64,000 nucleotides of DNA from Trametes villosa. Its lineage: Eukaryota; Basidiomycota; Agaricomycetes; Polyporales; Polyporaceae. A model generated the notes under the pieces. The model had not been told where the DNA came from. It did no database searches and saw only the letters and a program-made list of their open reading frames with translations. Of the stretch, positions 40,775 to 54,300 are shown piece after piece. Where the stretch lies: the NCBI GenBank assembly GCA_002964805.2, contig PUDQ02000032.1, positions 558,001 through 622,000 on the forward strand, given 5' to 3'. The first letter of the stretch is position 1, and every line of letters starts with the position of its first letter. A program made the position numbers and the translations under genes.

Positions 40775-40992
40775 GGTGTTCATTGATACCAGGCTTGCTG
40801 CACCATTCTCGCGTTCGCATCGTTCTCGTAGATCTCCCGTGTATTATTATTCCTTGCGCCCCTTCACGTGTATTCCTTCTGACGACCCCCCGATATCCGT
40901 ACTCAACTCACGATGCATTGATGTTTCATACACTACGAATTTACGTTTTCCGTGTACTTGCCATTGCCTGTCTATTACGACTCGGATCAACA

Positions 40993-43163
40993 CTATGGCT
41001 TCTTGGGAGGCTTGAAGTCCTTCAGCCAGGCCTTGACGAATTCGATCTCCTGCTGGTGAATAGCCTGAATCTGGGGCGGCTCCTGGCTGGGGTCTGCCAG
41101 GCCGTTCTCGTCGTAGTGGTGGACGGCCTCTGGTCACGGCGTCCTCCGTCAGTAACAACTCCTCATTATTGTGTTAAAGACACTTACTGGGGATGAGCTT
41201 GAAGGGGCGCAACGTTGTGTCTGGGCGAGGGTGCGCCGCGGGGCTGTGGGGCGTATCTCCACGCCAGGGATCGTCTGCAGACGAAACTGTGTGAGTTTAG
41301 GTGACAGTGACGGCCGTGAATGCACATACCCTGCCCGTCGATGATGGCAAGGCGGTCGTGGGCGATGTTGTACCCGCCGAGCCTGTTCACCGAGGCGACG
41401 TCCGGCTCGGCGGGAACCTTGAAGTGCTCTCCGGGGTCGTAAGCCTGCGCACCTGGTCAGCCTTGCTATCGGAATGGAGGGCGGGAGAGCACGTACAAGC
41501 TTGCAGATGAGCGAGGCGTAGTCCTGAGTAATGAGCTTCGAGATAATGCGCGGGATCGTGGGGTTCGGCGGAGGAGTCTGCAATGCCGAAATAGCTCAGA
41601 GAAGGCTCCGTACATCGCGGAAGGGTGCGAATTCCCTACCATGAAGAAGCCCCACTGCGTGCACACTTGGAAGTTCCACAAGCGCCACGTCTGAGAGAGA
41701 TCCGTCGCGGTGTACTGGTCCTTCGCCGTGATCGTCCCGAAGCACTGAGAAGCGTCAACTTCGGGCACAATGCGGTAAGAAGGGCGATGTCGTCAGCTCA
41801 CCTCATCCTGAGTCTGCGAGGGTCCGCATTCCCGAGCGATCGTCTGCACCACTTTTCAATGGGGCTGGTTTCAGCAGATGCAGAGGAAGCTTACCCTGTT
41901 GATGTACTTCGCGTAGTTGAAGGTTGCGTTGCTGACAGCGATGCCCTGCACGGTGTGCACAGTCACATTGTCCGGGGTACCGAGGGCGTCGCAGAACCTC
42001 GCGAACGAAGTGCTTCCGACCGCGGGGTCCCAGTTATTGGACTGCCACGCGCCCAGCGGGTTCTACGCCGCGCTATCAGCCCCACCCCCCACACGTCCCA
42101 TTCATCCTATGGGCGCACGCACCGATAGCAGCGAAGCGAAGTCGGGGTCATACGTGACGTTCGGGAGCCCGAAGACGGCCTTGATAGCGTGCCGCGTCGC
42201 CGCCTGGCGGCTCGTGATGAGCCGGTCGACCTCGTCGACGGTCCGCTCGATCTGCGTGACGCACGCGGGCGGGGCGGACTGCCGGATGATGTCGAAGTAG
42301 CGCCAGTCGTCGAGCGTCGCGTGCACGACCCCGCTCGACGCGATCGCGCCGAAGACGAGGTCCGGGTAGAGCACGCGCATGTGCGCCGCGCGCGCGCCGC
42401 CGTACGAGCCCTGCCAGACGCAGACGTGTGGCGCGTGAGACTTAGACAGAATGCAAGACGGACTGCGCCGGAGCGGGGCTTACGCCGTAGTATATCCACG
42501 GCGTCCCGGGTGCCGTAAGGTCGCCTGGGATGCCGGGGAACGTGACGTTGTCAATGAAGTTGGCGGAGTCGGCGGCGGCCTGCTCGTTGTTGAGCCACCT
42601 GGACGGGGCCGCTATCAGCGACGAGCACGCGTGCACACGGAGCAGAAGCCGCACCGCAGTGAGTCCGTGGTGAAGTTCTGGACAGGCACGGACTCCCCTA
42701 GAGCGGAAGCTCGTAAGCAATTGCAAGTCTGGTGACCGTAACGTGAAGGCGCCGTACCGTAATATCTGTGCTCGAGCACGATCGCGAGCCCGTTCGTGGC
42801 GTTCGCGAGGATGTTCAGGATGCCGGTGTCGAGGAGGGGGATGCGCTCGTCCCCGGGGCCCTCGCCCGCCTCGAAGACGATGACGGGCCCGCCGGGCTTG
42901 TAGTGGCGGTCGCTCAGCCAGTACCGTTGCTGGAACGTGAAGCCGGTGTCCTTGAAGTGGTCGAGCGGCTGCGTGAAGTTGTACTGCGGGAACGTCGCCG
43001 CATCCGCGCGTTTCGCGGGGGACTGCTTGGCCGCCCTAGCAGCCCCGAGCCTCACCCACTGCGGGTTGGTCGGGAGGTGTCGCGCATCTGCTGTCCCAGC
43101 AAGCCCGAGCAGCAGGAAGGCGAGTGCGCCGACGCGGACGAGCCCCGAGGTGAGGGAGAACAT
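40993..43163 (-). CDS. Secreted serine carboxypeptidase, family S28
   Basis: Relative of lysosomal Pro-X carboxypeptidase and fungal prolyl peptidases. Eleven exons: 43163-42758, 42697-42655, 42598-42484, 42410-42123, 42062-41895, 41843-41802, 41744-41640, 41577-41497, 41444-41330, 41274-41188 and 41129-40993, giving 528 residues. Signal peptide: GALAFLLLGLAGTADA. Then the family blocks FTQPLDHF, IVLEHRYYG and WIYYGGSYGGARAAHMR, with nucleophile Ser190 in GSYGG; the catalytic Asp is most probably Asp456 in DGQDDPW and the His is 487 or 488 in AVHHYD. Several N-x-S/T sites (NFT, NAT, NVT) suit a secreted glycoprotein. Likely extracellular or vacuolar degradation of proline-containing peptides. 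It converges on TOP2 with 218 bases between stops. Confidence 0.9.
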
Positions 43164-43833
43164 GTCGACCGAGGATGTCGGACGGACGACTGGCTGGCCC
43201 GACGCTGGATGTGCTACTTATACACCTCCCGAGGGAGCACATCACTCGAATCCAGGATGGGGATTTGATCTCCCGGTCTTCTGGAGGAAGTTGATGATGA
43301 GCATGCGGTGCGAGATCATGGTGACGATATCGCATGGAACCACGCGCTCCCCATCCGAGAGCCTCCGGACCGCCGGTCTCTGGTCCGCAGGGATCGTTAA
43401 GATGAGGAGAGCCACCAGCGATGGAGGAAGGTAGGAAGCGAGAAGTATGACAGTGAGCGGCGCGCTCATTCAGACCAGCTGGTAGTATGTCCCACGCGGA
43501 GTAAAATGATGAGGCGCGCGCCGGGGTCAACCGGGTAGCGCAAGAGCAGTTCCTAGACGTTGAGTTGAACCCATGGCGCATGTCTCGCCACAACATGTCA
43601 TGGAACATCGCGGGAGCCATTCTTAGAGAGGGCGCCTCAAACCAATTGAAATGCTACGGCGATACCATGGCCACCGCCACATTCAGATATCACACTGTGC
43701 CCTAGCACCCCAATGTTTCGAGCTGGGACAAATTTTGATGTCTAATGTACAAATTATTACAACGAATAGGAGCTTGCGCCGATGCCTGTAAGGAATGCTT
43801 TGTAGGGATGCGTTGTACGCTTTGATTTCCCTG
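43164..43833. other. Upstream region of the S28 peptidase gene
   Basis: About 670 bases between the S28 peptidase start (-) and the end of the next minus-strand gene; promoter of the peptidase plus the neighbour's 3' UTR. No gene seen. Confidence 0.45.
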
Positions 43834-44947
43834 CTAGACATAGAGGCCGCCATTGCTGGGTGGTGGAGTGGGTGGTGTTGGTTTTGGTGGCGGACGACCA
43901 GGATTGTTAGCGACAGAAGTGGTATGGGCCGCGGGAGGTGCGAGCACGACGGAGGTCGTGGCGGAGGTCGCGGTAGAGCCTCTCAGGCGTCGTCCGGATG
44001 GTCATGATGTTAGCATAGGATCCCGAGGGACCCACACAACTTCGACCCGAGACAAGCGCGACGAATACGAGGTAGCATCAACACCAGGCAGCTCACTGCC
44101 TGACGATGTGCCCCTGGGCTTCGTCGAACCACTGGATGATTCGTGGGTATCGCTGGTCGAGCAGCACCGGGTACACATGCGAACCTGTGACCTACAGCAA
44201 AGCGCGCATCAGCATTGGGGCTGCATCTAACCCGATGACTGCCACTCACGGTTATTCTGAGGCGGAAGGCACGGAGGTTCGCGACCTTGCCCGGGCGCCA
44301 GGTATACCCGTCGCTGCCTCGCATGTACACTTTGACTCTATCACCGGCCTAGAGAGAAGGAGAAGGCTATAAGCCACATAGCAATTACACCGGGTTCCAA
44401 AACGACCAACCTTGAAGGACATGCGCGCTTGCGCCGCTGCATGATCAGGGCATGAGTCGTTGGATATCGCCGCCGCGATGGGGCTGTCGGACTGTGGTGG
44501 CTTTGGTTGCGAGTCTTCCACGGACGTAGTTGGCGGCTTCGAGGACTTGCTTGGTGGCAGTGCGCTCGGTCCTGCCTTGTCCTGCTGGCTCACCGCCGCG
44601 GTGTTCTTGATGTCCTCGAAGGGCATCGCGGCTCTGGTCATGCTCCGAGTGACGCGCCTCGCTTGGGCGGAAGAAGACGTTCCCTGCGACATGATATACT
44701 GCTACGCGCCAAAGGCACGGTCAACAGACAGTGGAGGGTATAAGCCGCAAAGGCGTACCTGTGTGTTTGGTACGAGTTCGTTATAGGGGGCGGCGCGAAA
44801 GGAAGACCTTGAGCGACGAGGGGGTGGGCGAGGGCGTTGAATGCGTTTATCCGGATATCGAGGCATCGACCGCAATGTCTTTAATGTGTTCTGGGCGTCT
44901 GCGGGGGAGGGGGCAAAGGCGCTAGAATAGCGACGCGCTTTAGCCAT
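43834..44947 (-). CDS. Uncharacterised small basic protein, alternative 3' end
   Basis: Not recognised. Model: exons 44947-44759, 44701-44411, 44348-44250, 44191-44097 and 43981-43834, giving 273 residues. If the last intron (43982-44096) is not removed, translation stops at 44093 and gives 225 residues: the stop and the donor overlap in CAGTGAGC. The start has a good CACCATGG context. The N-terminal 65 residues are Arg/Pro-rich, with an RPRPPPRRSRSSFR patch; a Ser/Lys-rich linker follows. The conserved-looking part is GDRVKVYMRGSDGYTWRPGK plus HVYPVLLDQRYPRIIQWFDE, which has the look of a small beta-barrel (Tudor- or SH3-like), but I cannot place it. The longer end adds a Thr/Pro-rich tail. 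Confidence 0.55.
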
Positions 44948-46386
44948 GGTGATGTTCGCGAACTTCGTCTGAGCCAGGGCTAAGCATGGTCTAAGCGGAC
45001 TGGCCAATTTAAATGCCCAAGGCATCCAAGCGTCTGCGCGGTTGATTGTACGAGCAAAGTCGAAACGTCTTCACGCTGACGCCTTTCAGTATTCTCTGTC
45101 GCTTGGACCGAGCCGTGATGAACAGCGCTGCCCAGTGCCCACAAAGCGCCAACGGTGTTGCGGGCCAGCGCGTCCGGTTTGTAGGATAGCATCCCAGGCT
45201 TGTGCCTGGCGAAGGGATAAAGGAAGCAGAATGGTCTGTATGTCGGATTAGCTTTCTATTGCAATAGGACTATTGATACGCGGAAAGCACTCACAATGGT
45301 TGCCATCCTATTGTCCTGCAGGCACGGTCCCTCTAGCGCTCTTACCGCAGCGTTCCTCTTACAATCCAAAGCGTTGTAGCGCAGTCCAGCCATGCCCGGT
45401 GTCACCAGCTCACGAGTAGTAGAAACTGAGGAACGCCGCTTCATGGAACAGACCAGGGTTGAAGTTCGCAGAGACGCAGAAATGCGGCTACTAAACACCT
45501 CCCCATCAAAGTGTAGTTCCCCATATGGCAGGTGCTGAAGTTGGCCGAAACAGAGCGCTCGGTACATTGTAAACCTTCTTTTGCGTGCCATGCAGATCCC
45601 ACAAATATCAGCTTGACAGCAGAGCTCAGGGGGATAGAAAACGGTATTGTATATAAGATCAACGGCGCGCACTAGTAGGAGACGTAGTACCAGTAAGTAC
45701 TGCGCGTCCCAGAATGGCGAGAACTTGAAGGTCACGAGCGCTCGATACACGTCAAGCCGTACACTCCGAACTTTCAATACAATGACAGCAAGCGCTCAGT
45801 GACGTGGAAGGCGAAGGGATGCCAGCCGTGCTCGATATGATCCTGCTTCGATAAGTGGCGTCCTGGGTAACCTCCGCACATCATGATGGTCGTACTCCAA
45901 GGACGTCTTGTGGCGGCAGTGGAAAAAGTCGAGGCACTTCTTCTTCCCCGAGGCTTCTTTTCGGATCGTATGAGACTCATCAAGACACCTCTGTAGCTGA
46001 CATCGAAGCGCCCTGACAGACCTCGATCGCAAGGTCGATTACGAGCTTCGCGCAGCGTGAGGTCGGTACAAAAAGGCGGCGGGCGTCCAGTCATCGAGCG
46101 GACAACACCCTTTCTTCCCCCGCTCGCGCAACTTGTTCTTAGGCACCATAATCGGTGCGCACCGCCTTCAGTCGCCATCCATAACACTCTTCATCTTGTA
46201 AGTATTGGCTGGATTTCGGCAACGACGACGACTTCGTTTACGACTTTAGGCGGCTCACCTCAACGTCATAAGCACTCGCTGCCAGTGAGCTACTACCTCA
46301 GCCGTACAGTAGCAGAGCTGCAGACACGACGACACAATCCCCAGAATCTTGCCCGAGCCTAGCAGTGCACCTCAGTACTCAGTAAT
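44948..46386. other. Intergenic region without recognised gene
   Basis: About 1.4 kb of lower GC than its surroundings, between the unknown gene and the left end of the chorismate synthase duplication. Frames up to 173 codons exist (for example 45256-45777 on the minus strand), but they lack family resemblance, splice logic or coding-type codon use. Confidence 0.5.
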
Positions 46387-46773
46387 GGAGGTGCGAGCAG
46401 CGAGACTGAAATGCAACTCCGTGCGAGTCGGGATTGGGGTCAGTGCCGAGGCCGCAGGATCTAATCTTATCTCATTTTGCATGCTCGATCTACAGCACTG
46501 GGAGTCATCTTCCCGGACTCGAGCAGCGAACGCTCTCTAAACTCCCACCCATCCCACCACCAGGACGCTCAAAACAGGCGCGATCATCCCGTACGGCGAA
46601 CATACCAGCTGCCATCCGATACCGTCGGATCGAGCGCGGGGGAACACATCGAACGCGCGCCATACAAAACAGCCCGACTCCGGCGTTCTGCTCTTGCCTG
46701 AGCACCAGTAACCCCGGAAGGACTCGTACGTACAGTACACGCCCGAGCAAACTCTCACAGCTCTGTGAAGGCC

Positions 46774-46780
46774 TATAAAA
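46774..46780 (+). promoter_or_regulatory. TATA box of the upstream chorismate synthase copy
   Basis: TATAAAA 69 bases upstream of the ATG, preserved at the same place in the other copy (55230-55236). Confidence 0.6.
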
Positions 46781-46848
46781 CTCCCCGATGTGCGTGTCCT
46801 CTTCCTGTTTACTTCGTCCACTCGCTCACCCGCAATAGCTCAGAAGAC

Positions 46849-48305
46849 ATGTCTACTTTCGGTACCCTGTTCCGCGTGACGACTTACGGAGAGTCGCACT
46901 GCGCCTCCGTCGGAGCTATCATTGACGGGTGCCCTCCGGTACGCTACTACGAACGTCCTGAATATTAGGCGTATCTCAACTAGCTTCTCAGGGCCTCCCG
47001 CTGGTAGCGCAAGACGTGCAAACGCAACTTAGCAGGAGGAGGCCTGGTCAGAGTAATCTCACCACGCCCGTAAGTCCATCCTCCCCGCGGCCCGCGCATT
47101 CGGAAAAATGAGTAAATTCCCCCTTCCCCCAGAGAGATGAGAAGGACCTCGTCCACCTCCAGTCCGGCACCGAGAACGGTGTCACCCTCGGGACCCCCAT
47201 CGGCCTCCTCGTCCGCAACGAAGACCAGAGGCCTAAGGACTACTCGGAGACGGATCTCTACCCGCGCCCCAGCCACGCGGACTGGACTTACCTCGAGAAG
47301 TACGGAGTCAAGGCGAGCAGCGGCGGTGGCCGGAGCAGCGCGCGCGAGACGATCGGTGAGTGCCCCCGTCCACGTCTAGTGCGCGTCCCAGCATGACTGA
47401 CGCGCGCGCAGGGCGTGTTGCCGCGGGCGCGATTGCGGAGAAGTATCTGAAGCTCGCGTACGGCATTGAGATCGTGGCGTTCGTCTCCTCCGTGGGCAAG
47501 GTGCACCTGCCCTCCGCCATCTCGCCACCTTCGCAGGTCCCGGACGACGACGACGACACCGTCGAGGATGCGCTCAGCCCTGAGTTCGTCCACCTCCTCA
47601 ACACCGTGACCCGCGAGCAGGTTGACGCGCAACCTACGCGCTGCCCGCACGCCGAGACGTCGGAGCGCATGGTCAAGGTATGTCCTGTCCCTCCCTCTCT
47701 ATGCGCGCGTTCTGACGCTCTCTCCCCAGCGCATTATCCGCGCGAAGGACGCCAATGACTCCATCGGCGGGACGGTCACCTGCGTCATCCGCGGCGTCCC
47801 CTCCGGACTTGGCGAGCCCGTCTTCGACAAGCTCGAGGCGAAGCTCGGGCATGCGATGCTTTCCATCCCCGCGACGAAAGCGTTCGAGATCGGCTCCGGC
47901 TTCCGCGGCACCCAGGTGCCCGGCTCGAAGCACAACGACGCGTTCGTGCGCCGCGCCGATGGCACGCTCGGCACCACCACGAACTGGAGCGGCGGTGTCC
48001 AGGGCGGGATCTCGAACGGCGAGGACGTCTACTTCCGCATCGGCTTCAAGTCTCCCGCGACGATCTCGCAGTAGCAGCAGACCGCGCAGTACGACGGTAC
48101 CCCGGGCAAGCTCGCGGCTCGCGGACGTCACGACCCGTGCGTCGTGCCCCGCGCGGTGCCCATCGTCGAGGCCATGGCCGCACTCGTGATCATGGACCAG
48201 GTGCTTATACAAAATGCGCGCAAGGCTGCGGCAGCTCTCCTGCCCCCCATCACGACGCTTCCCCCGACCATGGTCAAGCCCCCGGCGCTCGAGGAGCAGA
48301 AGTAG
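46849..48305 (+). pseudogene. Chorismate synthase, broken by an in-frame TAG
   Basis: Exons 46849-46938, 46992-47069, 47133-47355, 47412-47677 and 47730-48305 match the intact copy codon for codon. In the last exon the codon for the Glu after SPATISQ is TAG (48072-48074), one base different from GAG in the other copy. The product would be 333 residues instead of about 410 and would lack the C-terminal [19 protein letters not shown] region that forms part of the FMN and substrate site. The 77 codons after the stop remain open and all splice sites are sound, so the break is recent. Its promoter, with TATA box, is kept, so transcription is likely. A base-calling error must be excluded before it is called dead. 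Confidence 0.85.
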
Positions 48306-51300
48306 TAGCCGGGCGGGATGCGGCGCGGGGCCGGCGATGCAGACGGCGGGTGCCTGGATCTGCGGACGCGATCTCGAGCACGCCGGAGCGAGAATCTCTG
48401 CCTTAGGACGTTCAGGAGGGCAGGAGAGCGCGCAGGGCTCGCGGGGGGGCTGCGAGACGATTACAGGAGTACAGACGGCGCCGCAGTCCCTTGCACTGGA
48501 CGAGCACGACACACTCGCGCAGTACAGGAGAGCACACGCGCTCGCACTGGAGTCGCGACTCGAGGTGCGCACAACACCCCGCCGGTCGAGCCGTACTGAC
48601 AACATCGAATAGCTGCGTACGGCGCAGCTGCAACGCCCAGCGTTCGAGCGGCTCGAGCGGCTCGTTTTGCACCCCCGCCCGTCCGCTCGGTGCTCTACAG
48701 AGAGAAGACGACCGGTGTACTGACCGCCGCCTACGACACCGGTGCTGTGTCCGCGTTTCGGACGAGCAGCGGTGGGGCGGCCGCTTACTCTGCAAATGGT
48801 CGGCGGCCAGGATGCCTCCGTGCACGCCTGAAAGCAAGATGAGCATGCCGCCGAGCCTGTCGAGGAGGCCGTCTCGCTCGCCCCACCGTAATCCCGCAGC
48901 CGTGCTGTACGGCTATGCCCCGCCGCCTTCGCCTGCCGCACGCAGTCACAGCGCCGTGCGGACGAGACGGTCCGCCGGGATTGTCTCGCCGGGATCGTCG
49001 CCCTCGTCCTACCTTCCGGGCTTGGCGCCGACTTCTTCGGATGCGGAAGCCACCACCAACGCCCCGCGCGCAGTAGTCGAGCGCGCCCACCAAGGAGGAG
49101 ACCGAGACCAGGAAAGCATTCACATACCTCGGCGGCCGTCTCCCCCGCAGGCGACAAGCCCCTGCGCTGTACGAATTACCGTACGAGCGGGAGACTGTAG
49201 AGTGAGAGTGCGCAGTCCCGGAGTGGCAGGGAGCTTCGCCGTGACGCTTGCGAGCAGGCCGTGCCGTCCGAGAGCGCGTTCTTCTCGGGCCACGCAGATG
49301 CCGTGGCTGCATCGCCGTCGACTCACGACTACCTCTGCCGACGGCAGACGTGTCTCTAGAACGTCTCGAGCCCGCCTGCTCTCGTGTACGCGTTCGACGC
49401 GACTTGGAGTCTTCTCGACGGATGGCGCCCCGGTTCCCCTGCACGTTCAAAGTGGCTGTCGTGCTCTTCAGGACGGATGCGTGTGCGCACCGGCGTGATG
49501 GTCTGAGGTGCCCAGATGCCTGCGTCGGCGGCACAGGCGTTCGACCCGACGACAACGCTCGAGACGACATATACGAGTCTACCACTCGGTTCGCCGTCGC
49601 GGCCGCTTTGCGCGGTGGTGTGCATGACTGATCGCGGCCGTACGTGCCGCAATGGGTTTGCAAACGGCCCGCGACGACGGTCGCGAGAAATGAACCGGTG
49701 AGTGGTAGCATCTTTCGTTTTGCCAGCAAGTCTTCGTGCTCACCGCAACGATCACAGAGGGCGCCAGCGTCCGCATCTGCCGCGGCTTACAAGCGCAGGA
49801 ACAGGCCACGTCCGACCCGATGTGGCGAGCGTAGGTGTGCACCTGAATACTCGCTTCGCAATGCTTGCCGGCGTTGGCCCTGCCGGTGCGCGGCGGCGTG
49901 TCTCGCACGCACCGGGTCGAATATTCCGCCAGCGCCATACTCAATGTTTCGCTGACAGGAATACGTAGTGAGCGTGCTTACCGCATCGCTCTCCGGCCGA
50001 CCGCGCCTCTCCTCAGTGCCGTGCCGTATCCAGATGCGTCGTATAACGAGAGGCCGGCGGCTCGCGCGTACTATGCTCCGTGCGCCGAGCCAGCCTTTGC
50101 GAGACAACGCGTCCCCCGCCTCCGTTACGCCACCACGACCATCGTCGACGGTTTGCGTGCGGTGACATCGCGCGCCATGTACGACCGCGCCCACAAGTCT
50201 GCAGCTGTGAGTATTGGTCCGGGGGCACGCAAAGCGTGGTACTAACCTGAGCATCCTTTTAGGCCTCCCGAGCATTGCCGTCAGGAAGCCGCGATGTCAA
50301 GGGCACTTCAAGAATCGGTGCCGTTCTGTAACACGCGCCGTCCGGCGCGCATGGTGAATGGTGAGCTCTCAACCGGGTATAGCGCTTCGTCGGACACTCA
50401 TCTTTCAGGTTCCCCTACCTCGCATGCGCCGCCGCCCCGCAAAGCAACCCCGGACGTCTTCGAAAGTGCGCTGCGTGCGACGCGTGCATCTCGTCGAACG
50501 ATGGTGTCGGCGAAAGAGGGAAGTGAGGGCGAGGGGAAGACGGGGCGGTATGCCGACGGGAAGGGGGGAGGCTGCGTTTCGGGGAGACGGGGGAGCAATG
50601 GACGCGTCGACTCTCGAGAGAGGGGCGCGCAAACAGAGGTACGAGACGCCTGACCCGGTATTGTCCAGCGCACCGGACCCGAACTGGAAGCAAGAAGGTT
50701 GATGGTGCGTGTGTTTGGGGGTGTTCTCCCCGTTGCGCTGCACTCTCGTGCGGACGACTCAGGTGAGCGTTGTAGTCCCCCCTCTGTCTTAGCAACGAGC
50801 TCATTGGACTATCGTCAGGAAGCTGTGTGTGCTACCCCTTTGGCGTGACCCAGGAGGCAGCCCATGAGTCTTCCGGAATGCGTACACAACCTAGAGCGCG
50901 CGCAAGACACCGTCATACACGGGCCCGAGTAAGTAGTGTGTCGTTCCTTGTCACGATAGTAGTATGGTACTCGCTTTGCGACGCTATCAATATATTTTCT
51001 GCTCGTACTCGATGCAAAGTCTGGATTGGCGGGTGGGCACTGTGAAATACAGGCAGGGAGCAGGGCTCGTCGAAGCAGTGTGTTCGTACACGACATTGTG
51101 CACTGGAAACATCCTAGTGAATGTGCAGCTCGGGCAAACAACTACGTCCCCAGCCGAGCGAATGCGATGTTCACCGGACGCCGTCGATGCCGCTCCGAAA
51201 TAGCGTTCATGGGCGGTGCGAATAACCACAGGCTTCGATTTCTCCTCGTCCCTCCGGCTCGGATACTCCTGTCACGCCCTGCGAGTATCACTGCTCGGCA

Positions 51301-54300
51301 TACTGAGCACGTCCACTCCGCGTCGACGCTCGCCGCACCACCGCCGATGTCGCATGCGTTAGGAGGAAGAATAAAATATATGATCAATGTGTGATACATG
51401 AATGCATGACCGCACACCCAACCTATTCCTAAGAAAACGAAGACACCCAGTGGTGCGAGCGGAGCGGCAGGTGACCGAAGACGACCAGGTGTCCGTGATC
51501 AATCCCCGCTCCGTTCGACGAGACTCCTCGCATCGCCCGATGCCGACGCCGACCCGACCTCCCGTGCTCCATCCTGGTTGGTGCCGGACGACGCGCCTGC
51601 GCGTGCGCCGCCGACATGCCCGTGCCCGCGAGCCGGGATTGGGCGGCGCACTTCCAATGCGGGCGCAGCGTACGTACGCCCTCACAAACCCTCCGCCCAC
51701 TGGCGTGCTGATGGGTGCGCGATCGTGCGCGCCGGACGGCGGGGCGACGGGCACGGGCTGGCCTTCTTCGCTTGCGCGACGGAGGCCGCGTGCGAGCCTG
51801 CACGGCGGGCTGATTTCTTCCTCGCTAGCGGTGCGAATCGGGGCGCAGAGTCGTTAAGTACATGCGAATTTCCCGTCGATGATGCCGCACTCACCTCCGT
51901 TCTCCCTCCCCCTCCCCCACCTCGTCCTCGACGCACGGAGGTGTGTCCGCCCCTCCTCCTCGCACTCCTCACTCACCTCGGCCGCAGACGCGACTCGCCG
52001 GCTCTCCACCACCACCCGAACGCAAGCAGGACCCTCGTCGCAAGAGTCCTTGCCGGCACGTTCACCATCTCTCCGTCCTGCGATATACCGCCGCCTCGCA
52101 TACCGGACGAACAGCAGCTTCCGCGGCCATCAAACCCTGGAGGGGCGGCACAAACGACGGTGAGCTCTCGCATCCTCATCATTCCACTCCACTAACGGGC
52201 GTAGCAGAACGGTCAACGGCGACTCGGAGCGCATCGTGGCACCGCTGCCGCGCCACACGGTGACGACGGGACGTACACGCCGAGGTGCATTGCTGCCCTG
52301 CCAGGAGCGTGCAGTCGAGGGCCGACGCCGTGTTCGGACGGATGCAGCATCCGAATTGTAAGCTCCCCGCACGCCTGTACACAGATGCGGCGGGCTCACC
52401 CTCCCTTCCCGCCTGACAGGCAGCATCAGCATCGCGCGGGATACGGCGAACGGGGCAGGCGGAACACGCGCGACGGGCATCGCACGAGAAACGGCACGTA
52501 CCTTGATTCCACGCGCCGCACGTTGCGTTATGCGCTCACCTCGTTTCCAGGGACCGCTGCGCATTTGGCCGCGCGGAGGGCGGGACGCGGAGCGCAGGGC
52601 ACTGGACGCGAGACGTACTAAGCCATAGATACATACATACACACCTCGTTCGGGGGCGCCGCGCGGACGGAGTCCATAAGGGGAGTAGGGGCGAACGGAG
52701 CCCTGCCTGTGTCCGGCACAGCGCGCCCCGCAGCGAGAACGCTGCCGCATGGCGTGCAGGGCGACGGGCGTCGTAGGCGCGACGTGCGAGGCCGTCCTCC
52801 ACGTCCTATCACCTGAGGAACGTCGCAGCCGAGACGCGGCCGAGCAGCACAGGGCTGCTCCGTCGTCTCCGCACGCCCGTCACCGATCCCGCCGACGCCG
52901 ACGCTACAGCGGTCTTGTGGGCGAGCGGGCACGCGCCTCCGGGCGCCGCCCTGCAGCTCGTCGAGGAGCGGCGCCAGGCGGGACGGCGAGCCCCCGATCG
53001 CCACGCAGGGCCCGTCTTCGACAGTTGCCCGTTGGGGCCAAGTTGCGCGCCAGGGACGCGATGCCGGTGGGTGCATGTGGGCGCACGGAGACGGCCCGCG
53101 ACCGGCACTCGCGCGCACTGTCCTAGTGAGCGGCGTCCCTGCTGCGTCCGGCGCAGGGTGACACAGCGGCGGGATCCCCGCCGCGCGAGAGCTCGGGCGG
53201 CGCGGGGCTCGCCGTGCGTTGGGTCGTGTGTGTCACCGAGCGAAGGGGCGGGGCGCGCACGGCACACGCAGCCCTCCCTGTGTTCGCGGCGAGCTTGTTT
53301 GCGGATGCCAGGCACGCCCGACGTGAGGTATGCGGGCGTCCCTGGCATGCAGGGACGCAGGAGCTCGCTGGCCCGTAGCGTCCCTGACTTCTGGCCTCAG
53401 ACAGCCACGAGCTCGTATCGTCAGATGACGGCGGTGCGCGGAAGGGCGGGAACTCACGAGTGGGCGCGGCCGAGCGAGGTTCGTGCCCGGCTGCCTCGAA
53501 GCACGCGCGGACGCCCGACGCCACTTCCCATGCAGGCCCTGCGCCGACACTCACGAGCCTGCCGCGAGACGGCACGCCTCCGGTCTTGTAGCGAGTTGAG
53601 CTAATCGGCGAGGTGCTCCGGTTGAAGAGCAAGCCCGTGCCACCAATCTTCACGGCGGTCGCGTACGAACACGCAGCGACGCGTTCTCCTTCACGCAGGC
53701 TCCTATGTGTAATTACGTACCCTTTGAATAGACACGCGAGTCGCGGCATCGCGCGCGCGGAAACTGTCGCACGTGGTGGTCTCCAGCTCGTATCCGGTCC
53801 CGACTATGATTCCACCGCCCGTCTCTGTTCGGGCAAGCGCAAATGAGTTTGGCATAGACGTCGTCGGACGTACCTACAAGTCCGCACGTATCCACCGCAA
53901 CGCGTCGCGTCCGCCCGTTGACGTCCTGCGCGCGAGGCCCTGTCCGTGGGCGCCTAACCGCTCGGTGGGGCGAATGAGGCCCGGATCGTCGACAGCTTCG
54001 GCCACATCTTGGTGGCGGCTTTGGGAACGCGACAGGCTGGATGCGGGGCGAGAGAGCAGTCATTGGAGCAGAGATGGCGGGAGCCACCAAAGAACTGAAG
54101 GAGGAATCGCAGAATTAGCACTCACATGGATGGTGTCCCGGCGCGGCACAGGACGAAAGCGCACGGGGAACGTTGCCCGGCACTCCTGTAGCTCGGATAC
54201 GAAAGTGCGAGGGGTGGGTATGCGGCGTCGGCGCGCGGCGCGAGCTGCCGGCCTGAGTGACCGGATAGTTCGTTTGTGGCCCCCGCGGTTCGTGTCCCGA

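Larger units (their letters stand above)
46387..48305 (+). repeat. Chorismate synthase duplication, upstream copy
   Basis: This segment, including about 460 bases of promoter, is near-identical in direct orientation to 54851-56777. Similarity begins abruptly at TGGAGGTGCGAG and ends at the stop codon. Introns have diverged a little more than exons. The copies differ by small substitutions and by a 6-nt deletion close to the 3' end in this copy. Confidence 0.9.

Noticed and set aside
45256..45777. Minus-strand frame of 173 codons
   Set aside because: Lower GC than real exons here, mixed codon use, no family motif, no neighbouring splice sites in phase.
48072..48074. Programmed stop-codon readthrough in the upstream chorismate synthase copy
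   Set aside because: The context TAG CAG is not a known strong readthrough context, and the intact copy has GAG at this place, so a simple point mutation explains it better.
47673..49157. Minus-strand frame of 494 codons across the broken chorismate synthase gene and the gene-less tract
   Set aside because: Its right half is antisense to chorismate synthase exons, and its left half is low-complexity Arg/Ser sequence. No start context or splice structure supports it.
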